64,000 nt of DNA from assembly GCA_022605405.1 (NCBI GenBank), contig JABYQQ010000020.1:558001-622000 (forward strand), in the 5' to 3' direction. Under the pieces are notes generated by a model. It was not told the origin of the DNA and did no database searches. It saw only the letters and a program-made list of their open reading frames with translations. This document shows positions 56,420 through 64,000 of the stretch, piece by piece; position 1 is the first letter of the stretch, and each line of letters opens with the position of its first letter. Source of the DNA: Earliella scabrosa. Taxonomy: Eukaryota > Basidiomycota > Agaricomycetes > Polyporales > Polyporaceae. Position numbers and translations under genes: made by a program.

Positions 56420-56590
56420 GATGTCAGAAGCGTGACGGGAGGAAGACGAGGTGATGGTCGTGGTCGTAGTCGAACGAACGCTGGAAGTATATCGTGGAGG
56501 GGGAGGAGGAGGAGCACCAATAGACGAACATCAATTTGGGTGGGAAAACAGGGAATTTGAGCGCCTATATTTCAACCCGTTCTGTCCGAG

Positions 56591-56787
56591 ACTCGGAGGT
56601 CGTCGTACAACATCGGCCTGTACAGCTCAAGATCACACGCAACTTCCTGCGGGGAGTACTGAAGTCACCTTCAGATCTATATAGTCAGCTTGAATTGTAC
56701 GTGCTGCGTCTCTTCGCCTCTATACTGTGTTCTTACTGTGGCGCGGAAATGTCTCTCGCAGCTCTTTCGCTCAGCTGCAACGACCCT
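56591..56787 (+). pseudogene. P450 gene fragment (duplicate of 9903-10092)
   Basis: Nearly identical to 9903-10092 of the second P450: six substitutions in the first 167 bases, all transitions, then two short insertions (CG and about five bases) within the last 30. It begins in mid-exon (SEVVVQHRPVQLKITRNFLR), keeps the frame to the end of that exon, and includes the whole next intron and the first codons of the next exon. Introns are retained, so it is a DNA-level copy. No heme or I-helix part is present. Same orientation as the parent, 46.7 kb to the right. It sits in the promoter-side spacer of the coiled-coil gene. Confidence 0.93.
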
Positions 56788-57471
56788 TGTAACAGTCCGA
56801 CTGGTTCACTTCTTGTCCACTCTTATCTCATCTGTCAGTCAAGACGTTCTTGTGGACTATATCTAAGTATCCTCAGCGAGTCAAAAGGCTGAAAGCTCTT
56901 TCGAAGACGACGGTGAAGTACGTTGGAGTAGGTCCGAGCCCCGCATGTACGCTACGACAGGTACCACCACGTCTACGAGGACGATCCCGGGCATAGCGAC
57001 TAGCCACGGATTCCACCGCACAGTGACTAGGGACCACTCCGACTCGTGTTAAGCGACTCAGAAAGATCTTGCAGTTTGACGGCCACCAGGAAGCTACCAA
57101 CGTATGTCGCGCACAGATTGCTTCCGACTTGGGGAGCTCTGACAGGTTTTCATGCAGTTGCGGCCGCGCTCTCGTCAGCCAGGTTCGTGTTCTTCTAACG
57201 CTGTCTTGACAGAAGAAGAACGGTCTGATGAGTTCCCTCAAGCAGGGCGGTACTTAGCTCCGCGTAACGTCCACAGTGGGAGCAGACAATATCGGCGCTG
57301 TACGTCCGGCCTCTCGGATCGAATCAAGCAAAGGGTGTATTCGTAGGTGTACTCATTCTCACGAGTACCACTCTGACTCCGCTGTCAACCTGTACAGCCC
57401 TCTGCGGAATTCATCGATGGGTTGGCTGTGGGGTGTGAGAGCACATACGCTCCTTCTCTCCAACCTCCACC
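56788..57471. other. intergenic, no gene recognised
   Basis: About 680 bp; short ORFs only. Presumed promoter region of the gene at 57472. Confidence 0.45.
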
Positions 57472-58939
57472 ATGGGCCTTGCCTGCGATGTGTATACTCG
57501 GCTCATGTTCCAGCGAGGCCATGGATACCCTCTCTGGGAGCCTGAACCCACGGAGTGCGGCGAGGTGCTCATTGGAGATGTTGGCTACGTGCTAGACGGG
57601 GGATTCTACCGCCTCTTCAACGCCATGCTTGCCCCAGAAGACCCCCTGAACCAGCCTCATGGCGTTCCCGAGGGCTTCAAGCCATTCCTTTGCCCACGAG
57701 TGCTGCGCCATCACCATCCCCATGCACTTGATCCGGGGCCGATCTGCAGCAACCACGTTACCGCCGCTACCGTGGATGGCTCATTGTAGGTCCCTCGATT
57801 GGTCGTCCTGTCTGCGATATGAATGCTCACGAGCACGCACCACTCACCAGTGACGTTGGTGTTGGGGGAGGACCGGGTGCAGCCGCCCGCCTGCGATTCA
57901 AGTGCACGAACGACCAGGGAGCGGTACTCGTCTTGAAACATGAAGCTAGACGGGAGGCGCTCCACCCCAGCCAAGACCTTACCCGCTACATCTTAAACAA
58001 TCACGACTCGTGGAGCGCTTTCGCGCGGGACGTGCTCAGGCTCGACATCCAGCCGGAAGACATTATCTTCGTGTCTGGCTCCATGAAGACCGCCGAGTGG
58101 GCTCTGGCAGCGGCGACGCACAACGCGCGCTCGGGCGAGATCCAGTTTGGTGGAGAGCTGTGGAACGTCGCAAAGGCGACGTTCTCGTACACAGCTGGGA
58201 GAAGCACGTCGATGTCTGCGGAACATCGCTGTGGCCCCAAGGTTACCACGAACCCGCGCGATCCCAGCTCTCTGGAAGATGGCGGCGCCTCACATGCAGC
58301 CCCTCGCTTCGACCAGTGCGTGTTCTTGCATTACTACAAGGTCAAACGTCGGATTTTGCTGGGCCCCAAGGTCATTCGGGGTGCTGCGGAGGGCTCGGGG
58401 TCGCCCAGCCGCCGTCGCTCTCCTTCTCCGAGTCCCGACGATCCCTGCGGCGTCGCTCAGATCGGTGCGAACGAGGCCGAGGAGTATCAAGTCGATCGTG
58501 TTCCCGGATATCATAAGGTGGGCGATTTTGGTCTTCGAGTCGTATGGGACGCTCACGGGTTATTAGTACGACCCGCTTGACGCTGTTCTGGACTTTATCC
58601 TCGATGTGAGTGACCCCGATTAAGTCCCTTCAATGTGACCACTGATGTTAGTACTCAGAGGAGCGGGGCGACATGCGCGATCGCCTCCGATGGAGACCTC
58701 GAAGGAATTATCATCATACATGGCGTGAGTTATACGCACATTCCGTCTGGCATATACGAGAGTCTTAGCCTGCTAGCTGACTATATGCGCTCACCTCTCA
58801 GGGTAACATACCAGACGATATCTACGCCAGCCTCGTCGACGCTAAATATCCCATATTTGTGGACGATGCTGGAGGTGTGCATTGTTTCACGCATACTCTA
58901 CTCCTACAACTAATTGATGTCATAAGCTGGTACGCTTAA
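57472..58939 (+). CDS. uncharacterised basidiomycete family protein (member A)
   Basis: ATG 57472 is in a strong context (CCACCATGG). Exon 1: RGHGYPLWEPEPTECGEVLI, GDVGYVLDGGFYRLFNAM and VPEGFKPFLCPRV. Intron, then FDVGVGGGPGAAARLRFKCT, VLVLKHEARREALHPS, and DIIFVSGSMKTAEWALAAAT. A disordered Ser/Pro/Arg part follows, then short 3' exons YDPLDAVLDFILD, RSGATCAIASDGDLEGIIII with HG, and NIPDDIYASLVDAKYPIFVD, stop TAA 58939. The acceptor CTCAG before RSGATC was chosen over the nearer GTTAG because it keeps frame and because the gene at the right edge has the same exon layout and similar residues. I know this family as common and often multicopy in Agaricomycetes but cannot name a function. GATA-finger gene follows 50 bp after the stop. 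Confidence 0.75.
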
Positions 58940-58988
58940 GAGCGTGGCTACGATCTTTGCATCCCATTCTCTCAAGGATACCCCTTCT

Positions 58989-59371
58989 ATGCATGAGCCA
59001 GTTCGACCTACAGACCCACTCACCCAGCTATCAATTGTAACTCAGGCCCTCATTCGGGATATATCGTCATCCGAAGATGACCGGGCGATCAGCTACACCG
59101 ATGACGCGCACGTGGAAGTCGGTCCCCGGGTGCTGAGGATGTGCCACAATTGTAACACGACTTCAACGCACATTTGGCGACGATCTTCGCTCAATCCCGG
59201 TAAAGTGGTGCGTCACTAGTGTTGCGTCTTCACATGCTCCTGTCATTGTCTCTGATCTGCCCACGATTCCAGCTCTGCAACCAATGTGCAGTGTCCGAGC
59301 GGCTGCATTACGGGGCACGGCGGGGGCGCAAATCCGAAGGCTCAGGGGTGAACTCGTCTGCAAGTACTTAG
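58989..59371 (+). CDS. short GATA-type zinc finger protein
   Basis: Two exons (58989-59207, 59273-59371; 318 nt, 105 residues). The N-terminal half is plain (LTQLSIVTQALIRDISSSED). The finger is MCHNCNTTSTHIWRRSSLNP then GKV|LCNQC, a C-x2-C-x19-C-x2-C zinc site with the conserved T..WRR. After it comes AVSERLHYGARRGRKSEG, where GATA factors have GLY.KLHG followed by a basic tail. DNA binding to GATA sites is likely, but the protein has no activation region and could act as a repressor or a partner. The stop of the preceding gene is only 50 bp upstream, unusually close, so the true start may differ or the two may be co-transcribed. Confidence 0.78.
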
Positions 59372-59884
59372 TTCATGGGGATTGGTCCAAGTGCTGCCAG
59401 CCCGGAAAGCAGATGGTGCGTGTTCAGAACGCTCGAATTGAGTCGTACTAATGCTGACCGCTAGGTCTGGATAGGTTTCACCGTTTGTGATGCTCAGGCT
59501 AGTAAGTGGTAGGAGGGACAACGTACCAAGTGTATATCTTCGCCATGAATCAGACTCCTGTATTCACCCTAACGGAAGAAGCGTCTCTGTAGTGGTTCAT
59601 CGTGCGAGCGATGGGACCGTTCGCGGAGTTCGTCCTGTTGCGAATTTAGCGCCAGGACCGATTATGACATTCGACGGTCAGGGATGACGCTATCCCATCG
59701 TCAGCATAACATTCGAAGCAACACGGGCGTTTCTTCCGTCGGGCCCCAGTGCGGTCCAACGATAGCCCCAAGAAGACAGTTCGAGCTTAAGAGCGTCGGT
59801 GAGCTCTCAGTGCTCTCTCACCCTTCCTCGTCGCCGCACCTAAGGTCTAAGAAACACCACAATCCTCCAGATCAGGCAACGAAT
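59372..59884. other. intergenic, no gene recognised
   Basis: About 510 bp with one short open frame (59487-59687), no motif. Presumed promoter of the fourth BTB-like gene. Confidence 0.45.
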
Positions 59885-61029
59885 ATGATTGTTCCGCACC
59901 CTCAGTCTTCCGGTCAGAGTCTTGTATAATGGGCTCTCTTTACTACTCGCTCTCATGGTCAGATCGCTGATTATCGGACGGTTGCTGCAGGGTGAATCCC
60001 GTCTCACCCGTCTCGCCGACCCGCTCTTCGCAGATGCGTTCGGGCCCGCCTTCAAGGCAGCGGGGGATCTCCCCGATCTAGTTCTGTTCACCCAAGATCA
60101 AGTCAAGTTCCACACGCACCGCCGCCGTCTCCTCCATGCCTCCGCCAACTCGTGGGGCAACCTCCTAGCCACTACTGCACATTCACTAGGGATCATATCG
60201 CTCTCGGAAGACTCCGCCACGATGGGCATCGTACTCCATGTGGTGTACGGCCTCCCATGCGAACATCTCGCGCCCTCGCTCGAGACTATCGAGTGCACTC
60301 TTGGGACGCTCCTCAAATACGGCGTCACCCTCCCTCCGCTCGTCGTGCCCTACCGCCCGCTCTTCCAACTCATATATCTGTACACACCGTTCTTCCCAAT
60401 CGAGATATACGCGCTGGCTGCGCGTTACAATCTCGAGCCGCTTGCGGTCGCTGCTTCGGCGCATTTGCTATCGTTCGACACCTCGACGGTCTCCGAGGAG
60501 CTTTCCGCGAAAATTGGTCCGGCGTACTTCAAGCGGCTGGTGGATCTGCAACAGCTGCGAGCCGTCGCGCTGAGGGACATCGTATGCAAGCCGCTTCAGA
60601 TGCACTTACCCACGGCGGCGTGCGGGAAGGAAGAGCAGGTGGAGCTGTTGAAGCGTTGGGCTTCCATGGAACGAGAGGTTGCATGTGACGCATCACCGAG
60701 CGCAAGTGAGGTCCAATCGGACACTGTCGATGTCGTCAATCTCACTCATAATGTCAACAGGCGCGTTGCAGGGCGCATTCGAGAGGGTCAGAGAGGGGTT
60801 GATCTGTGGTGCGTGCAGGAGAGTGCTCCAGTGGCGCGCGGAGGAAGCAGTGGAGGAATGGCTGGCTGTCCAGGTCGGTGGTTCGTTCGCGAGTCTCTCC
60901 TTTCAGCCGGATGGTACTCACACGGGAGTACCTCACGATGATAGACGACGATCTGAGAGCACATGAGCGCATGCAACAGCTGCGACAATGCGGTGCCTTC
61001 TGTCTCTGTTCCAGGTTTCCTCAATGTAG
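59885..61029 (+). CDS. BTB/POZ-like protein (paralogue 4)
   Basis: A short first exon (MIVPHPQSSGQSL, ATG 59885) joins through an intron (GTATAA..TGCAG) to ESRLTRLADPLFADAFGPAF, then DLVLFTQDQVKFHTHRRRLL, HASANSWGNLL, SATMGIVLHVVYGLPCEHLA, LLKYGVTLPPLVVPYRPLFQ and a helical part. An intron leads to ALQGAFERVREGLICGACRR with VLQWRAEEAVEEWLAVQ, and a last intron to a four-codon exon (VSSM, stop TAG 61029). Closest in the window to paralogue 3 (minus strand, 19820-20961). The CEEC motif of the others is ICGAC here, keeping both cysteines at the same spacing. Confidence 0.78.
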
Positions 61030-61242
61030 TATTCCGGATCAATATCCGAGGCAGCATACGGTGCATATATATAATCTATCTGGTCAGAACAACACGATGA
61101 TCTACCCCGAGAGGCCTCAAATGAGCTCAATCACACGCAGTATGGCATTACTACGGCCTTTGGTCGAAACCATGCTGGATACATATCCCCTCAATATCAG
61201 AACCTGTCGATACGGTGAAAGACGACTTACGCTTGCGCATAT
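61030..61242. other. short convergent spacer
   Basis: 213 bp between the stop of the plus-strand BTB-like gene and the stop of the minus-strand dehydrogenase; presumed shared 3' region with both terminators. Confidence 0.4.
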
Positions 61243-62475
61243 TCATTCCAGCTGCTGACACTGCCCATGCAGACTGTGATACGCGTCAAGTATCTTCGCG
61301 TGCTCCTTGCTCCCTTCCTCAAAGCCAGTCACATCGGCGACAGCCTTCTCAATCCCCCGCGTCTCCACCTGCTGCTCCAAGTCCACGCTCTGACTGTCTT
61401 CGGGGTTGTCGTACAGGAACGCGGCAGCCACTCCCGTCGCAAGATTGTCTATCGGGAGCCCATACTGAAGGGCCAAGTACATCGGTCCGAGCAGCCGGTC
61501 TCCCCTCGCGAGCTTCCGGAGCGGCTGGCGGCCGACGCGAACGAGCTCATCCTTGAGACGCGGGTTCGCGAAGCGCTGCATGATCTTCTCAACGTACGCC
61601 CCGTATTCCTCCTCGTCAAACTCAGGCTGGTGCTTGCGGACGAGCGCCGCGCCGGCCTCGTCCAAGAGCGCGGCGTGCACGGTCTCGCGAATGTCCGCGT
61701 CGCGCACGGCCTCGTCAATTGTCTTGTACCCCTTGAGGAAGCCAAGGTACGCGGTGATCGCGTGGCCGCAGTTGAGCGTGAAGAGCTTGCGCTCGATGTA
61801 CGCGTCGAGGTTGGTGGAGAGGCGGATGCCCTTGAGACGGACGTCGGGGCGCGTGCGCTCAGGGGGCGCGGCCGAGTCCTTGTCGGCGACCCACTGGTAA
61901 AAGCCCTCGACGCTGACGTCGAGCGGGCTGTTGCTGTCCTTGGGGTCGTACGGCGGGACTATGCGGTCGACGGAGCAGTTCGCGAAGCCGACGTTCTCCT
62001 CGGCCCACGCCTTGTCCTCGTCCTGGAGGTAGCTGAATACGCGGTCTCGGAGCAGAGAGGTCTGGTTGACGAAGTTCTCGCAGGTGATGATGTTCATCGG
62101 GCCTGCGTCAGCCTCGCGGCGCGCACAGAGGCCTCTGGCGATCGTCGGGGCGACCTTTTCGAGCACGGCGGGTCCGAGTGCGGTAGTGACGAGGTCAACG
62201 GCAGGGTGGGCGAACTCGCGGATGATGTCGTCGGAGGTGGATGGGATGCCGGAGATGTTGTAGACTGGGTAGCGGAACTCCTCCTCGTCGAGGATGTAGA
62301 CGGTGTATGGGTCCTGTTCGGTGAGCGCTTGGATGACGTCCTTGTCGACATCGGCAAAGACGATCTCGTAGCCGGACTCGACGAGGAGGATTCCTATGAA
62401 CCCGCGCCCGATATTGCCAGCGCCGAAGTGGATCGCTTTGCGTGGCAAGGTATCGATACTGGAAGCGGAACCCAT
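61243..62475 (-). CDS. mtlD: mannitol-1-phosphate 5-dehydrogenase
   Basis: Interconverts fructose-6-phosphate and mannitol-1-phosphate with NAD(H), the entry to mannitol, a carbon store and stress solute in fungi. One uninterrupted exon of 410 codons, the only intronless large gene here. The N-terminal Rossmann motif is AIHFGAGNIGRGFIG, then IVFADVDKDVIQAL. The mid-part has IITCENFVNQTS and FANCSVDRIVPPYDP. The catalytic stretch of polyol-specific long-chain dehydrogenases is recognisable at ERKLFTLNCGHAITAYLGFL with its lysine and histidine, followed by RFANPRLKDELVRVGRQPLR. Length fits the family (about 385-400). The gene symbol is the bacterial one used by analogy. The opposite strand is also open for 405 codons, a codon-bias artefact. 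Confidence 0.96.
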   Translation of the reverse strand: MGSASSIDTLPRKAIHFGAGNIGRGFIGILLVESGYEIVFADVDKDVIQALTEQDPYTVYILDEEEFRYPVYNISGIPSTSDDIIREFAHPAVDLVTTALGPAVLEKVAPTIARGLCARREADAGPMNIITCENFVNQTSLLRDRVFSYLQDEDKAWAEENVGFANCSVDRIVPPYDPKDSNSPLDVSVEGFYQWVADKDSAAPPERTRPDVRLKGIRLSTNLDAYIERKLFTLNCGHAITAYLGFLKGYKTIDEAVRDADIRETVHAALLDEAGAALVRKHQPEFDEEEYGAYVEKIMQRFANPRLKDELVRVGRQPLRKLARGDRLLGPMYLALQYGLPIDNLATGVAAAFLYDNPEDSQSVDLEQQVETRGIEKAVADVTGFEEGSKEHAKILDAYHSLHGQCQQLE

Positions 62476-63109
62476 CAGTGCTGACTAGGAACCTTGCGAG
62501 TGGTTAGCGTGGAGGCAGGTAGACAACTGCTGTGACTCTCACCTGGGGTCACAGTCGAGTCGACGATAGCATACAGTAATGCTCGTGGTCATGCATTCGA
62601 TAGAGGTTATTATATCAACGCATAGCTTCAAGGTTAACGTTACGCATTTGAGTTCTGTCATATAGACGCTGGGATGAGCTTGCTTGATATGACGTCATTA
62701 GTGCAGACAATCTCTGTGGGGTGCCACTTCATGAGTGGATGGCGTCTACTTACCTATCAGTGGAGTCAACTTATACGTTTGGGATGCAACGGCCCGGGGT
62801 TCTTCGGACCTTACTTAGGTTCGGAACAAACCCCTCGCACGTGAACGGACCTTACTGAGGGTCCCGGTCATCGATCATCCTCGTCGAGCCAGAAACAGCG
62901 ATGGGGTATCAGGCGGCCGTGACGCACTGCATCGATCTCTCGGTAAATGGGATGAACAGCTGCTGCTCCATCTTCTGTGCCTATTTTGTTTGTTCGCCGA
63001 GTCGTGAAAGCACCTCACTCACCATCCCCGGTTCACTATCGTTGTTCACTCTGCAGACCAAGACAACCATGTTCCCACTCCAAGTCACACATCCTTTGTC
63101 CCGCCGATG
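62476..63109. other. intergenic, no gene recognised
   Basis: About 630 bp. A short imperfect repeat with GGACCTTACTNAGG appears twice near 62808-62820 and 62848-62861. No gene. Confidence 0.45.
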
Positions 63110-64000
63110 TTACTTGCGGAATCTCGAAGTTCCCCCGATAGCCTATCAGCACCGGTCCAGATAGTGAGAGATCGTGTGCATCAATCGGCTGGATAGCACA
63201 GCGTACCTTTGTGACACCTGCAGTTCGTCCCCTCGGCTCGTATGGAACATCCAACGGTGGTAAGTCCTCGTCTTCAAACATCTCAGGTACGTTGTCCAAC
63301 GTAGCCTCGTCCCCTTCTGTCGTCTCACGGCTTTTTGCATCCGGTCGTTTCTCGATGAGCCCGCGAGATCCCGAGCGGCTCAGCCGACGGGACAGAGATC
63401 GGCGAGCTCCAGTCGAGCGTCTGGACTGTGAGCGTGCAATGGCAGGGGATGGTGACCGCGACGGCAAGCGAAGGGAGCCGGCATATGAGAGCGGTCGCGT
63501 GCGCAATGGGAAGTAGGGCTGAGTTGTAGGACTCATCGGCTCAGGGGTTGATGCACGGACTGGAGAGGTGTCGTTAACGGTTAAAATGGCTGCTCCTGCA
63601 CATCAACTGGAGGTTAGCATTGTCAGGGAATGATCGCTGCCGTATCTATTACGCACCAGCTGAATCTTCTAGTGTAGAGATCTTTGGTCGACGCTCGAGT
63701 AGCGCTGCACGAATGTCGCTGGGGAATACCTCGGCGTCCTGACGGATGCCAATTGTGTATTAGGATTGGCGCAGCGGTAGGTGAGCAAGCCTCACTGGAA
63801 AGATTGTCTTGATGTCGCAATCGGAAGCAAGCGCGCACGAGGCATCGCTGTGCTGATGAAGGCGAGAATGAGCAGTTAAGTCACCGTAAGGGTCGTATAG
63901 CATTGCTCACCTCGAGGATATAGTCCAGGAGATCCTCGACGGGCTCGTACCTCTACGGGATATGATTCGCCATAGCTATGGAAACCACGTAGATTTCGCA
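63110..64000 (-). CDS. uncharacterised basidiomycete family protein (member B), 5' truncated by window edge
   Basis: Minus strand, running off the right edge. Reading from the edge: YEPVEDLLDYILE (near 63910-63950), intron, HSDASCALASDCDIKTIFP, intron, DAEVFPSDIRAALLERRPKI with STLEDSA, intron, AAILTVNDTSPVRASTPEPM and a long Ser/Arg-rich tail (RSPSPAIARSQSRRSTGARR, then FEDEDLPPLDVPYEPRG). A last small exon (AIGGTSRFRK, stop TAA at complement 63110-63112) is inferred from phase and an ATAG acceptor. The first three blocks match the C-terminal exons of the gene at 57472-58939 in order, phase and residues (DPLDAVLDFILD / IASDGDLE / PDDIYASL). The Ser/Arg tail is extra. Confidence 0.68.

Noticed and set aside
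61267..62484. 405-codon open frame on the plus strand opposite mtlD
   Set aside because: It is the antisense frame of a well-matched, complete dehydrogenase. GC-rich third positions remove stop codons on the other strand. It has no motif.
1..64000. Retrotransposon or CRISPR content
   Set aside because: No reverse transcriptase (YxDD), integrase or LTR pair was seen, and no regularly spaced repeats. The only mobile element supported is the MITE.

Overview
This is nuclear DNA of a filamentous basidiomycete, most likely an Agaricomycete and plausibly a polypore. Four things point there: genes broken by many 45-70 base introns with GTRNGY donors and YAG acceptors; families typical of mushroom-forming fungi (BTB-like paralogues, a DUF6535 membrane protein, a NACHT NLR, a TRI5-type terpene synthase, a velvet regulator, short GATA proteins); no operons; and a nuclear tRNA with an intron. 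No ribosomal, plasmid, phage or CRISPR feature was seen. The order assignment is inference.

Layout. 0-5.6 kb: a large-subunit catalase running off the left edge (minus), an intron-containing tRNA-Asp, and a DCR2-like metallophosphatase (plus). 6.4-11.4 kb: two tandem cytochrome P450 genes with the same nine intron positions. 11.4-15 kb: no gene I can name. 15-21 kb: three BTB/POZ-like paralogues; a fourth lies at 60 kb. 23-25.2 kb: a secreted type-B carboxylesterase. 27.3-29.1 kb: a Ser/Pro/Arg-rich hypothetical protein. 29.7-30.3 kb: a 662-bp MITE with perfect 24-bp terminal inverted repeats and TA target duplication. 31.5-31.8 kb: a broken dynein light chain (LC8). 32.2-34.7 kb: an NLR-type NACHT protein with a 7-nt micro-exon. 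36.7-38.3 kb: a velvet-domain regulator. 38.8-39.2 kb: a fragment copied from the carboxylesterase. 40.7-42.0 kb: a TRI5-type sesquiterpene synthase whose NSE metal motif is carried by a 6-nt micro-exon. 42.2-42.7 kb: a collapsed NLR relic. 43-48.5 kb: mostly unresolved. 48.6-51.3 kb: a DUF6535 membrane protein. 52.5-53.1 kb: a single-pass membrane protein. 54.6-56.4 kb: a coiled-coil nuclear protein, with a P450 fragment just upstream. 57.5-59.4 kb: an unnamed basidiomycete family protein followed by a short GATA-finger protein. 59.9-62.5 kb: the fourth BTB-like gene and mannitol-1-phosphate 5-dehydrogenase. The right edge holds a minus-strand paralogue of the 57.5-kb gene.

There is no clear functional cluster. 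P450s, a carboxylesterase and a terpene synthase share the window but are 15-30 kb apart, so a terpene pathway is only a suggestion. What stands out is structure: three gene fragments whose parents or relatives are in the same window, all placed to the right of the parent and in the same orientation; two micro-exons that restore reading frame; and small repeated families with conserved exon layouts. Exon boundaries were read by eye from frame, splice consensus and homology, so most are reliable to the base where a motif spans them and approximate elsewhere.
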